The notes under the pieces are model-generated. The model did no database searches and was not told the DNA's origin. It saw nothing but the letters and a program-made list of their open reading frames with translations. The translations under genes were made by a program, and so were the position numbers. A stretch of DNA of 64,000 nucleotides, taken from Penium margaritaceum (Eukaryota; Streptophyta; Zygnematophyceae; Desmidiales; Peniaceae). Shown piece after piece: positions 46,987-59,550 of this stretch. The DNA is taken from assembly GCA_023375785.1 (NCBI GenBank), contig SZWC01001212.1, forward strand, positions 67,974 to 131,973, in the 5' to 3' direction. Positions within the stretch are counted from its first letter, which is position 1. Each line of letters opens with the position of its first letter.

Positions 46987-47636
46987 TGTTTAATGGTTTT
47001 GCCCTTGTTCAGTGTTGTTGGACGGTTCAGGCATGCTCTGCCCCTTATAGAGGTATGACCCCTGGATCCATTCTACTGTGACTCAACTATTCTCTGTGTC
47101 TTTTGAGATATGACCTGTGAGTATACCATGTGGATGAGAGGTTATCTTGGCCATTTTGTTGATTTGGCCGAGTGAGAGGTCATGAGTTCAATCCTGGCCC
47201 ATGCACATCTTGGTTGTTATGGAAGCTTCAAAGAAATAAAATCCATAGAGTCTTGGAAGCTACATGGTTGGTTTGTTACCTTGACACTAGGATGCTTATG
47301 TGTGAAGCCCACAACACAAGTCTATTGGTGATGTGGTTGGGTCAGGCCACTTTACAGGAATGTGCTTTTTAGTTCTAGTACTGCACAGACAACTATAAAA
47401 GGACTTGTATTTCATGCTGCTTGATCAACCCTTGCTTGATGCTCGCTTTCATATTGACAAATTGAGCTCTTCTTAAGATGTAATGCTAAGGCTTTAGTAC
47501 TTAAAGGTGCAGTGTATGCCTGATTAAGTTTGGGGTGCATGACACATGTCAACAAAGAAAGGAGGTGTGAAAACCTTTGTGAGATTTTTCTGTTTCGCAG
47601 CTTCTCTGCCACGGGTGGTTAGCTCAGTAGCTAACA
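46987..47636 (+). repeat. 3' LTR of element K
   Basis: TGTTTAATGG to GTAGCTAACA, preceded by the purine tract AAGGTGCAAGGTAGAGATT and followed by ATTCT. Confidence 0.9.
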
Positions 47637-47888
47637 ATTCTAACTTCATCAATGCATGTACCTTTGATGAGGCTTCTATTCTCTACTCAAGTGTTGTGCA
47701 TACATTATCCAGAATCTCCTTACTGCTCACACATCTGTGTTGCACCCAGCCAATCCCTCTTCCACTTGTGCATCTGTTCTACTTTGTGCTACTGATTCTG
47801 CTCCACTGCTATTTGTGCTTCTGCCTGAACCCAAGCTCTTGTCCTTGTGACCGTGCCCATTCACATAAGCATGTGCAATATTCAGACA
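47637..47888 (+). repeat. Right part of M 5' LTR
   Basis: Aligns with about 49,940-50,183 (GGCTTCTATTCTCTACTCAAG against AAGCTTCTAGTATTCACTTAAG; both near TATTCTGAC or TATTCAGACA ends). Confidence 0.75.
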
Positions 47889-47902
47889 TGGTATCAAAGC
47901 TC
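47889..47902 (+). promoter_or_regulatory. Primer binding site of element M
   Basis: TGGTATCAAAGCTC at the LTR edge, one base off the canonical initiator tRNA-Met complement TGGTATCAGAGC. Confidence 0.75.
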
Positions 47903-49513
47903 AGGTCACAGACCTGGTTCACTGGTGTTCGCCGCTCTTGGCTGCACTCATATGCAACCCGCTCGCTTGTTCTTCCTAACCATAAAACAAGTGGCAGCCA
48001 GAATACCTGTGGTGACAGCGCCCTTTTGACTGATGTGTTGTGGTAGTACTTATCCCATTGTTACCTGGCGATCTCGAGCACGTGGTTTTGTCCCTCTTCC
48101 CAAATCCCTTTCATCAGCCGCCTCTACTTTGTCCTCTTCCTCACTCTTGATTAGCTTCATCATCTTTCGCTATCAGTGTCAACTGTTAGAGCTCACTATC
48201 AAAACATTCTTCTACCTCTTCACTTCCTCGAGTCACCCGCTCGTGCCACATCATCTTCTTAGAAGTTCTTCTTAAACCTCTTCCTCCATCTGCATCAATC
48301 CACATTGTTCCTACTTTACCCCCAACAAAAACTGCCTCATTTGTCTTTCATCAGCTACATCACCTGATCCACCTTCTAGTAGTGTTGAGGGTGCTCCTAC
48401 TCCTCCCAAGTTTGGTTGTCTATGGCGAGCAACCAAATTGGGCGTAGGAGCACCCTCAACACTACTAGAATAGGACGGGAGGCTCAAGCTGGCGTTCAAT
48501 CTCAACCAAAAACATGGAGGTATCATCAACCTTTGTTGTTCGTGCCACTACTGATTGTGCTCTTGGCAATGCTATCATGTTAGGAGAAGTTGAGTCAATG
48601 ACTGTAGTTGGATCAGAGGAGTATGGCCTTCATATGTGAACGGTGTCCTCTCCTCCTCCTCTTTCCTCTCATACCTCTCTTTAGAGCTTTGACTCCTTGC
48701 ACATCACATTCTCTTAGCCACCACCCATATACTCTACTGCTTGCCACAGCGATTTCCTCCTCATCCATGACCAGTTCTCTCAGCACTGCATTACTCTCTC
48801 CCTTCGCACACTGGCAGGAGCTATTGCTGCAATAAGAGACTGGTTATAGCAACAGATCAAATATTTTGACAGACCGCCTCATCTCATCCTCGGCAACATC
48901 ACACATCCACCAATGCATTTTTTTCTCACCAAATATTGCATGAAGAATGGAATATTCCTTACCACTACTCCTGATCACAGCAGAATCCTAGCCACTGAAG
49001 GAAGCTAATTGGTTCATGAAAAGCCACCAAATCACCTCTCAGCTATAGAAAGCCTGTCATTATAGAGTTGTAACTGCACACAACCACCAAAAACCCAGGC
49101 ACAGCCTGAACCCACAAGCCACATGGGTGTGTCATCGAAACCGCTCTGCCTCCTACGCTGTTAGTGAACTGCCACAGAGCACAACACCACAGATCAAAAC
49201 TGTGCCTTCATTAATGACCACCTGTCCACTCATCACAACTCTCTCCCCTTCATCCACTACACTCATCTCATCTGCTAAGACCCTGCTTCACTCTCCACGT
49301 TTCCTTTCCTCTCTCTATAACCTGGTGCTAAGGCGTCTACCGCCTCAAAAACCTCCCAAGATATCTCCATCATATACCTCAACAAGCCCTGGTCTCCCAA
49401 CACTATTTCAAGCCTTGCACAAATCTCCCAATGTAAGGAGTGTGTCAGAGATTATCTCAGACATCACTTCCAGGGGTTTAGTTTCCAGAAAGATAGAGAT
49501 TAACCAAATAAAT
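47903..49513 (+). other. Interior of element M, no recognised domain
   Basis: Short Ser/Thr/Leu-rich frames only (longest at 49,127-49,528). No RT, integrase or protease motif. Contains a 97-base foldback at 48,374-48,470. Confidence 0.5.
48374..48470. repeat. 97-base foldback with 27 perfectly paired bases
   Basis: The left arm starts TTCTAGTAGTGTTGAGGGTG and the right arm is its reverse complement. The outer 27 bases pair perfectly and the inner part pairs with a few mismatches. The loop is about 11 bases (TCTATGGCGAG). Confidence 0.85.
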
Positions 49514-50183
49514 TTGACCAATCTGTAATGGTCTCCTCATCTACCATCATGCAAACCTCGTCAAAGCAAACCAACAGCTTCGCGCCATAACGGTCAAGGT
49601 AAAAACACCTTCGGAGATCACTCTTAAGCACGTCACTTCCCTGTAGGTACGGCTAGAAAAGACGGTTCTCCTATCGTGGCCCCGTAGCCCCTCTCCCTCT
49701 TGCCCTACCCGAGTCACCATCGTAGTCTCCCATACGCTGTTTCGCCTGCTTGACGAAGCGCACTAGGTTAGCCCACTAACTATTTTTACTGCTTGTATTA
49801 TTTTAGTACTCAATTCATTGGATTCCTCCTCAAGGCTCGTCCTCTGGGTTGCCTATAGTTACTCTCCTTGCATTGCATCTCAATGCACGTGCTCTTGCAG
49901 CGCACCTAGTTTATCTCTGCTGACGTCATTCTTACTTTATCAATACCCGCACCATTGAAGAAGCTTCTAGTATTCACTTAAGTGTTGTGTCTACACTAAC
50001 AAGCATAATCCCTTTAGTTCTTACACATCGATGGCACACCCAGTCAATCCCTCTTCCACTATCGCGTTAGTTACGTTTTTTTTATGCCGATTCTAATGTG
50101 CTTATGTTCATGCTTCTGCCTTCACTCTAGCATTTGTCCTTGTGACCATGCCCGTTCATAGAAGCACGTGTAATATTCTGACG
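49514..50183 (+). repeat. 3' LTR of element M
   Basis: Undivided partner of the split left LTR. The exact start is uncertain by a few bases. Confidence 0.75.
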
Positions 50184-50671
50184 GTGATCACACCATGTCT
50201 TGTCATAGTTCCTAAAAACCTCTCTTGATCTCAGCTAAAATCTTCATTTATGCTTTGTTCGTTGACCGTTAATGTAGAAATGGTGAAGCAACGTAGATCA
50301 ACAATTCATCGATCAACAGATTAATAATGGATAATGGTCCAAGAGCTGCCTAGTGTCTTTGTGTCTGTCACATCAGCACATCTTCCTCCTCCCTTTGTCT
50401 CGAAACCACTCTACATTGATGCGCAACTCCCACAAGCACTTATACTACTCATCAGCTTAAAACTGTTGAACTGCAGGTACATAGTGGACAGGGAAAGGCA
50501 TGGGATGACCCTCTATCCTGATTCCATAACATAGAGTTTAATAGTGTAGAGTAGGAAAACAGTGCGGCATGGGAGAGAGTGGTGCCTCTCCCCTGGCCCT
50601 TTTTCTTGCCCCTCTATGTTTCTCTTTTTGCCCATTTGATCACACAACTATTAATCTACTTGTCAACTTTA
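50184..50671. other. Unassigned sequence between M and satellite block 3
   Basis: No domain recognised. Part of it (about 50,490-50,630) resembles 53,735-53,880 on the other side of the satellite block (shared AAAGGCATGGGATG, ACCCTCT and GAG(A/G)GTGGTGCCT). Confidence 0.4.
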
Positions 50672-53098
50672 GAACAATGTACGGTAATGCAGTGCCATGT
50701 ACAACTATCTATGCCAATTTATTGTAATGTAAAGTTATGTCCAGCAATATACGGCAATGTAAGGTAGTGAACAACAATGCACGGCAACGTCCGGCAATCT
50801 GCCACAATGTACAGCAACGTACAGCAATGTACGTTGGTGTACAGTATTGTAAGGTGATGTACAACAATGTACAGGGATGCATGGCTATGTAAGGAAATGT
50901 ATGGCAATGAACAGCGATGTATGGCAATGTATATTAATGAACAGAAATATTCAGTAATACACGGTAATTTACAAAATGTATAGCATTTAAAAGTGGTGTA
51001 CAATGATGTACATCAATGTATTGTGATGTATGGAAATGTAAAACAATGTAGGGTGTTGGACTGTAATATACGGAATTCAATTGCAAGGTAACGCAAGGTA
51101 TAGAAATTCACCTTCTTATATGGCAATGTGCTGTATTATACAGCAATGCACAGTGATTTACAGTAATATTCAGCAACATATGGCAATGGAGGATGATGTA
51201 CAGCAATTCACGTCAATGTAAGACAATGAACGGTGATGAACAGTGATTTACCATACTCTATGGCAATGTACAACAATCTACAGTGATGTACGGCAATGTA
51301 CGCCAATGCACTACAATGTACCCCAATGTTGCACAATGTACAGCAATTTACTACAATTTACAAAACTCTGTGGCAATGTAGAATAATGTAGAGTGATGTA
51401 CGACAATGCATGGTGATGCATGGCAATGTACTGTAATGTACGGAAATGTGTGGCAATGTACGGCAATCTCTTGCAATGTACAGCTATGTACGGCAATGCA
51501 TGGCAATGTACGGCAATGTACCACAATCTACGGTGATGTATGGCAAACTTTGGTAACTCACGTCGATGTATGTAACCTAAGGTGATGAACGACAACATAC
51601 TGCATTATACGGCAATGTACGGCAATGTAAAGCGATGTATGGAAATGTATGGCAGGACACTGTGATATATGGTAATATATGGCGACATCGGCCAATGTTG
51701 CAAAAATATCAAAAATTGTTCAGCAATGTGCGGTAATGTACATTAATTCATAGAAATCTACGGCTGTATGGCAATATAGGGGGATGTACGGCTATGTATG
51801 ACAATGTACTATTGTACTGTTATGTAGAATAATGTAATTGATCTACAGCAATGTACAGTATTGCACAACAATGTACACTGATGTACGACAATGTACGGTC
51901 ATTGATGGCAATGTGTGGCCATGCACAAATAGCTAGCAAAGGATGCATGGTAATGTAAATTGATTCATGGTAGTGTACTACAATGTACTCAAATGTACGG
52001 AAATGAACAAAGATTTTAATTAATGTAGGGAAATGTAGAGCAATGTACAGAAATATGCGGCAATGTACGTCATACAGTAATAATTGGAAACGTACAGCAA
52101 GGTGTGGTGATTCATGGTGAGTTACGGAAATGTACGGTGATGTACGGAAATATACGGAAATATTGAACAATGTTCCTCTATGTAAAATAATGTACAAGGA
52201 TGTACGTCAATGAACAGCAATTAATAGTGATGTACAAAAATTCATTACAATGTACGGCAATCTGTGGAAAACTACAGCGATGCATGGCAATGCATGGCAC
52301 TTTACATCAATGTACTACAATTTACGGGAATGTACGACAATGTACAATAATTTATGGTTATGAACGGTGATCTATGGGAATGTACAGTGATGTATGTAAT
52401 TGTGCATTGATTTACAACAATGTAATACAATGTACGACCATCTACAGGAATAAACAGCAATGTATGAAAGAAATGGCGATGTATATTGCTGTTCGGCAAT
52501 GTACAGAAATGTACGACAATGTTTGGAGATGTACGGAAACATAGGGTAATGTATGGAACTGTACAAGGATTTTTTACATTGTATGCAGATGTAGGGTTAT
52601 GTATGGCAATGTATATAGTTTACGATGATAGAAAAAATGTACGGTGATGTATGGAAATGTACCGTAATGCATGACAACATAAAATGATGTAGGGCAATGT
52701 ACATCAAGTTACGGTGATGTATGGAATTCCATAGTGGTGTCTGGAAATGTAGTGCAATGTATGGCAAGGCACGGCAATGTACGATAATCTAAGGCAACAT
52801 AAGGCAACGTACGATAATATTCTACAGTATATGGCAATGTATGGCAATGTATGGCGATGTATGCTGATGTACGGTAATGTGAAGCAGTATACGGTGTTGT
52901 ATGGTAAGTTGCACTGATAATATACGGCAATGTTCAATGATTTAGATTGATCTCCCACAATTTTTTACAAGGATGTACAACAATGTACAGTGATATAAGA
53001 CAATGTACATTAATTTACGGTAGTGTACAGCAATCTTTGGTGACGCATAATAATGTACGGCAATGTACAGCAATGTAGAGCCATGTACGCAAATTCAC
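50672..53098. repeat. 10-bp satellite, block 3 (2.4 kb)
   Basis: Same period-10 unit as block 1, equally degenerate, same orientation. Confidence 0.95.
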
Positions 53099-54383
53099 TA
53101 TTGGAAATATGGATCATTGAATGTCACAGTGTTCTCACAAGATAGCGCATATTAATTGCATAACCACGTGGATCAACACAGGCTGACCAAGCCAAAACCA
53201 CAACACACTGTGATATAATATAATAGAAGGGAATCCTTGACTCGAGGCACTCTTACTCTTGGGTACATAGGTAGCTAATCTACCACTGTAAACAAAAAAC
53301 ATGCTCTTGATTGGTCGTATTGCTCTTCACGCTCGCACTGCCAAGGCGTGCACATCAACAGTGCAGTCCACTTTTCCGCTAAGTGTGCCTCTTACCGCTA
53401 AGTACTCACGATCTGTTTCCTTCCGCTCCATCCCTCCCTCAGTTGACTCCCCTCTACTTCCAGTGATCCACCACCATTTATCTGTTGGTGATGGACCGTT
53501 GATATGTCGATATCTGGAGGTCGTTAGCCGTAGATGTGGTTCCATAATCCATCAACTAGTTGAATTTCAAAACATGTCCGCCATCTTGTCTGGCTTCTAG
53601 TGTCTTCTGGCCTAGCAATCCTCTTTGATACTCTACGTCAGCACATGCCTGTCCTAGCTTGGTATCCCTTTTCTTTTTGCACATCTGTGCAATGCCCCAC
53701 AGAACATATGTTCTTATTTAGAGTATACTTATCGTAAACAGGTTAAAGGCATGGGATGTCAAAGGCATAGGACTACCCTCTTTGTCAGACCCCAAGTATA
53801 CAAGGAGTAGAGGTATAATATGCAAATAGGTTGCAGACTGTCAAGGGAGAGGGTGGTGCCTGTCCCTTGCACCTTTGCATGATGCCTCATTAGAACACAC
53901 TCCATTTTTGTCCATTTCCAGCATTTCCCTACCATATGCTCCAATATCCCCAGAGAAACGACAAGAAAATAAAGAAATATAGAAAACGTCAACACATTGG
54001 TCCATAACCCCCACAGATTTGTAGACTATTTTTTTTCATTTCAAAATTACCGTGGCCTTCATTCCTTCTCCACGATCCAATCCTCACATTGGGAGATGTA
54101 TTATTTGCTCATCGCTCCCTCCCTTGGAATTCTACTTAAATTATTTTTGCTCCCGTCTTGATCAGTGAGGTAATGAGTGAAGGGACCTCACAGCACTTCA
54201 ATCAAGCGCATAGTTTTTGACATTTTGGTTGTATGTGATCCTTGGTTCATCGAAATGTGAGGCAGGTTTCTCGTCAATTCACTCCATCTGTAAACCGATG
54301 CCACCAAAAAGTGTTTCATGTTGAGGGTGTTTCAATTCTTTGTGAACACATCGCAACTTGTTGCTTTGTAGCCACATACTCCT
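53099..54383. other. Unassigned sequence, perhaps 3' end of copia N
   Basis: Downstream (on the minus strand) of N RNase H. An LTR is expected here, but without a partner copy I cannot define one. No gene seen. Short similarity to 50,490-50,630 at 53,735-53,880. Confidence 0.35.
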
Positions 54384-56489
54384 TCACTTTGCCTTTATGT
54401 CTCGAACATATTGATATTGCTTCTTGACGTGTTTGGTCGTATCATGGAGCATAGGATTTTCAATGAGAGCAATCGTCCCTTGATTGTTCCAGTAGATCGT
54501 GGTCGGTTCTGTATCACTGAAATCAAGTTTTTCATGGAACATGCAAAGCCAAATGACCTCTCTGGTGGCCTCACTTGCTGTTACATATTCTACATCCGTA
54601 GATGATGGCAACACCACCGCTTGCTTATTTGATTGCCAGTAGATGGTTCTGTTGCTTAGGAGAAGTACACATCCTGAATTTGACTTGCTTGTGCATTTTT
54701 CTACTGATAGGTCAGCGTCACAAAATCCTCTAAGCTAAAAACTGCTTTGTTGATTGTACCTGGTTTTTTTTTCAGTGTTGCACTTTTATTATTTGAAGAT
54801 GCGTTCGACAGCTGCAAGAGTCCTTGATGTGATTTTTACAGCCTTGGCTTAGTAAGCCCATGGCATAGGAGAGGTCAGGTCATGTTCCCACCCTTGCATA
54901 CATGGGCAAGCCAACTAGGCTGGGGTATAGCTTGACGTTGCTGGGTTTTGCAAGCAGATCTGTGGTGACTGGCTTGGTCAAGTCATGGTCCACTGGCAGT
55001 GGGGTGCTGTTGGGATGCGGTTGGTACAGGCCCATTTTTTCTGCCATGCGGTGAATGTAGGTGCTATGAGAGAGCAGTTTTTTTGGCTTTGCATGATCTA
55101 ATACCGAGATAAAACTGCAGAAGTCCAATGTCACTCATCTCAAAGGTGGCGAACAACGCCTTCTTCAAAGAGTCAATTATTGGCAACAAGCAGCCAAAAC
55201 GAATGAGGTCGTATACGTAAAGGATTACAGCAAGGTAGTGGAGGCCATCTTTGTAATAGACAGTGATTGGAATGAAGATGTTTCAAGCCTTGACTGAGGG
55301 AGGAACCATGCATGTGCTTATTACACTGCCAAAGTGCCTGTTTCAAGTAGTATAGGGATTTAAGTAACCAAAAAACCTTGTCCACCTCCTCACAGACGTG
55401 AGGGAGGGGCTTCATGCAGACGCATGAATCCCTCATGCTGGGTCCTGTAGAACTCTTCCTCCAGATCATCATTCAAGGAAGTATATTTGACATTCATTTT
55501 GCGTACAAAACAGCACTCATGGATGGTAAGAGCCAAAACCACTCAAATGGAGGAGTACTTCGTGACTGGAGCCAATGTGTCGCTCTAGTTCACTCCTTGA
55601 CTTGACTATTATCGCGAACAACAAGCCATGCTTTGTACTTGTCTAGAGCACCACAACCATCCAATTTTGTTTTGAAATTTCAATTTCGGGTGACAACGAG
55701 GACACCAGGGGGTGCATCGACAAGTTCCCAGATTTTCTGCATCTTCCACTGCTCAAATGCGGTGACCGCCGCAGCATGCCAGGCAGCAGCCTGTGCTCTG
55801 GTCATTGCATCTTTGTAGCTATTTGGGCCAACCACAAGAGTAATAAAAGCCATGTCAGGACATGACGATGGGACAGATGGAGCAGCTGATGAAGGAGAAG
55901 AAGAGGGTGAAGTTGTAGGGGAGTCTACATCTGGAGCTGGAAAATATTGAGCAGATGAAGATGAAGAGCGGGAGGAGGTACAGCCACTGAAGATGGCCAT
56001 GAAGGCATTACTATTGGAAACACGAGATGAGCGGCGAGGCAGAGCTGCTAACTTCCATTTCCTGGGATAAGTCTGACCGTACTTCCAAGGAGTGGGTGGA
56101 AGTAGTGGTAGTGGTGGTGGCGGCGGTGGAGGCGGGTCCTACTTGTCTTGTTGATCTTCAACAGGGATAATGGGTGGAATTACAGCGGCATGATTATCAG
56201 GTCTATCTTCCACAGGACATTGTGGTGCTAGAGATTGTTGAGAGTCCAGGGGATTATCGTGGAAGTCCGGTAGAACTGATGGAAAGTTGTTCTGTCATGT
56301 AGAGTCTCATGAAACATTGCGCTTCAACTACAAATAATAACACAAACGGTTAGGTCCCAAAGAGATTATGCTTGATTGCTATCATCATAGCCTATCAAGA
56401 CACCTTTCTTGGTGTAGGAGCCAAGCTTCTCTCTTGCATGTGGAGTGATCCATGCATAGGCAGTTTTGCCCAGAACCTTGAGATGGCCA
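54384..56489 (-). mobile_element. Ty1/copia element N, 5' part lost at satellite edge
   Basis: Minus-strand remains of the integrase-RT linker (56,366-56,489), RT (about 54,880-56,000) and RNase H (54,384-54,620). Gag, protease, integrase core and 5' LTR are absent. The coding sequence changes directly to satellite at about 56,490. Heavily decayed, many breaks. The lineage differs from K and E. Confidence 0.75.
54384..56489 (-). pseudogene. copia linker, RT and RNase H remains (element N)
   Basis: Linker: GKTAYAWITPHAREKLGSYT and GVLIGYDDS near 56,370-56,470. RT start: YKDAMTRAQAAAWHAAAVTA and WELVDAPPGV near 55,690-55,840, after a Ser/Pro-rich segment. Late RT: YPSLVGLPMYARVGT near 54,890. 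RNase H: SSTDVEYVTASEATREVIWL near 54,560-54,610, then YWNNQGTIALIENP and TKHVKKQYQYVRD. All motifs match the copia order. Confidence 0.7.
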
Positions 56490-57132
56490 ATGTAATGCAC
56501 TGCATAGCAATAAACCGCAGTGTACGGTAATGTGCGATAATGTACAAAAATGTGCAGCAGTGTACAGCTATGTCGCACAATGTGCAGTGATGTGCAACAA
56601 TGTAAGACCATACAGAGCAATGCAATGTATGGAAATTCCTGGCAATACATGGTAATGTAGGGAAAATTACAACAGCATACAGCAATCTACGGCAATGTGC
56701 AGTGATGTACGATAATGTACGGTAATACGGGGAAGTGAACTGCACAGTACGACAATTCATGGCAATGCACAAGTATGAATGGAAATTCTGGCAATGAACC
56801 GCGATGTACTGCGATCTACAAAGCATGGAAATGTTCATAAATCTACGACAACATGAAACATTTGTACTGGAATGTATGGTTGTATTTGGCGATGTATGTC
56901 AATGTCCTGAAATGCACGGTACTGTAAAGAAATTATGTCAAGGTACTGCAATTTCCAGCAATGTACATTGATGTACAGCAATGCATGTCGATGTATGGCA
57001 ATGATGCACGAAAACTTACCCTCATTAACAAAAATCTATGGCAATATATGACGCTGAACGGCAATGAGATCAATGTACAGTAATGTACAATGATGTACAA
57101 ACATTAATGGTATCTTATAGGAATGTACAATA
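56490..57132. repeat. 10-bp satellite, block 4a
   Basis: Period-10 array up to the left edge of element P; continues right of P at 62,783. Confidence 0.9.
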
Positions 57133-57859
57133 TGTTGGAACAAGTGGGTTTTCTGGAAACCAAAAGGATGCATAGCTCTCACTGATACATGCTACCAATG
57201 TTTTGGGGTAGCCAATGGACACCGATGGTGAAGAGTGTGGAGTACAAGGATCACGGATAGGAGTGGGAAGAACACGTTGCATTCAGTAGAACTGAATTCA
57301 AACACGTCTTTGTTATATGAGCATATTGCGATGACAACAAATTCTTATAGCCTGTGACTTAAGCTTTCCGACGCATCCAAGTACGCCAAAAGTGGAGCAT
57401 TAGAGCCTCTTCTATGGCCATCAAAGTAACCCTTGGTGGAGCCGCCCACCTTGCCTTCCACGCTAGGCAACAGGAGGCGCTTTGACGATGACCTGTCGAA
57501 GCGCCTTTCCTTGCCCAGAAGTCAAGGAGAAATTCAACCTGGTCAAGGAAGTCCCTTTGATCACTTCATTCATACCCCTGGTGCATTTGAAGCTCGTTGG
57601 GGACGAACTCGCATCACTGGCAGTGGATTATCCGGCCACCCATGGTGGGTACCCGATTCAACCCGCCCACCACCCGAACTTTGGGCTAGGCTAACTTTCT
57701 GAATACTCACTCAAATCAAGTGATTCAAAGCTCGATCTTGCATGGAACAATCCACGCATTCCAAATATAAAATCAGATCAGGTGTTTGACCACTCCTCAG
57801 TGGTCAAACCAAGGTATACAATCGACACAAATCATGGCAAGGAGCACACTATGTCAACA
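57133..57859 (-). repeat. 3' LTR of element P
   Basis: Minus-strand TGTTGACATAGTGTGCTCC to CCAACA, preceded on that strand by the purine tract AAGGGAGAGAT (57,860-57,870). Confidence 0.9.
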
Positions 57860-57879
57860 ATCTCTCCCTTACACCGCAG

Positions 57880-59460
57880 CTTTGATGCCCTGTCCTTGAA
57901 ACCTGTAGCATTTAAAAATCCTCACAGTGCAGACCAAGCTCCCAACATCTCACGTTGTGCCTGTCCTTGGCCTGTGCCTTGGTCATGACATCAGCGAGCA
58001 TGCGCTTAGTGCCACAATGCACAATAGCCGCATCTCCCCTCGCCACCAAGTCCCGCATGTAGTAATGCCGGATCTCAATGTACTTGGTCCTCCTGTGTAG
58101 CACAGGGTTCTAGGTGAGGCTGATGGCACTCATGTTGTCGACATTGAGTACCATCGGCTTCTTTTGTGGTACGCCGATCTCCTTTAGCAGTCGTCGCAGC
58201 CACACCGCCTCCTTTACGGCTTCCGCAAGCACGATGTACTCCGCTTCGATGCTAGACAGTGCCACACAGTCTTGCTACCTGCTTGTCCATGAAACTGCTG
58301 CACCACCAAGTACAAACACGTACCCCAATGTTGATTTTTTATCATCCACATCACAAGCCCAGTCGGCATCAAAGTAGCCAACCAACTCGAGGGGGTCGTC
58401 ACGTGCTACAAACACGAGCCTTGACTATGTTGTTGCCTTGAGATAGCGGAGGATATGCTTCACCTCTTGCCAATGCAGCGGCACGGGGTCAGCAACATAG
58501 CAGCTCACTTGGCCCTCCGTGAAGGCCAGATCGGGCCGCGTCACCACCGTTGTCTACATGATGCTCCCAATAGAGGACTGGTATGCCACACCTGCCATCT
58601 CCTCCTTCTCCTCATCCGTGCTCGGCCCCATGCTCCAGCTCAGCTCACATGTGGTGGTCATGGGTGTGTCGATGGGGTTGCACTCCTCCATGTTGTAGCG
58701 GCGGAGCACCTCTTGTACACACTTTGCCTGTCCCATCTCCAGCGTGCGTGCCTTGCGGTCCGTCTAGATGGTGACGCCGAGGTACTACTCGAGCTCGTCA
58801 ATGGTGGTCATTTTGAACCGAACGGCCAGTTGTCGCTTCAGGTTCACCAACTCCTCTATGTCCGATGACACGAGGATGAGGTCATCCATGTAAAGGACTA
58901 GGATCTGGTGCAACCCCAGCTGCTTCCGCACGTACACGCTCTGATCCGCCTCACAGCACTTCAAGCCAAGCTCGGCCATGAAGCCGTCCATTTTCAGGTA
59001 CAACATGAATGGTGCTTTGTTCAGCCCGAAGAGCAACTTGCAAAGCCTGCACACATTTGCCATCGGCGCGTCCACCCCTCCGGCACCTCCATGAGGACCT
59101 CCTTGCTAGATCATCGTTGCGGAATGCAATTTTGACATCCATTTAGTGGACTTCGTAGTCGCGCACCGCCGCCACTATGAGGATGGAGCAAATGGAGGCG
59201 AGCTTCGCCACCGGTGCAAAGTTTTCATCATAGTGTTCACCCTTCCGCTGGGCGTACCCCTTTGCAACCAATCGTGCCTTGTACCGCTCCACCTTCCCCT
59301 CCTTGGTGAGCTTCTTCTTGAAGATCCACTTGGAGCCCTTTGGCCTCTCAATCAGCTGCCAAGTGTCATTCTCTTCATCGGAGTCATGCTCATATTTTAT
59401 AGCTCCCTCCCACTCAACCCCATCCTTCCACTGCAACGCTTCCTTGACAGTCTCAAGAAC
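57880..59460 (-). pseudogene. RT and RNase H region (element P)
   Basis: RT at about 58,440-59,436: KGSKWIFKKKLTKEGKVERY, VAKGYAQRKGEHYDENFAPV, the catalytic YMDDLIL near 58,880 and VRFKMTTIDELE. Late RT has MGQAKCVQEVLRRYNMEECN and YQSSIGSIM near 58,554-58,736. RNase H at about 57,912-58,410 ends with RRTKYIEIRHYYMRDLVARG and TKRMLADVMTKAQAKDRHNV. This lineage reads EVLRRYNM where K reads SILK. Confidence 0.8.
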
Positions 59461-59550
59461 ACTTGGGTGAGCCCAGTCCAGATGCCCTTTGTAGAATCAT
59501 ACCATTTTGCCATCCTCCTTGCGCATCCGCTTATTTAGAGTTGCTGTTAT

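Larger units (their letters stand above)
41742..47636 (+). mobile_element. Near-complete Ty1/copia element K (5.9 kb)
   Basis: 5' LTR 41,742-42,380, half-tRNA primer site, gag, protease, integrase, RT, RNase H, purine tract, 3' LTR 46,987-47,636. It is flanked by a perfect ATTCT duplication (41,737-41,741 and 47,637-47,641) and sits inside the M left LTR. By eye the LTRs differ at about 28 of the first 222 bases, so it is an old insertion. All domains are present, but it is broken, on the order of ten to fifteen visible breaks. Confidence 0.92.
41329..50183 (+). mobile_element. Short LTR element M, its left LTR split by K
   Basis: The left LTR is in two pieces (41,329-41,741 and 47,637-47,888) either side of K. 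The right LTR (about 49,514-50,183) aligns with both pieces in order, and the lengths agree (about 660 and 670). The primer site TGGTATCAAAGC starts at 47,889. The 1.6-kb interior has no pol domain, so M was non-autonomous like D. Outer edges are approximate and I found no target duplication for M. Considerable LTR divergence suggests it is old. Confidence 0.75.
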
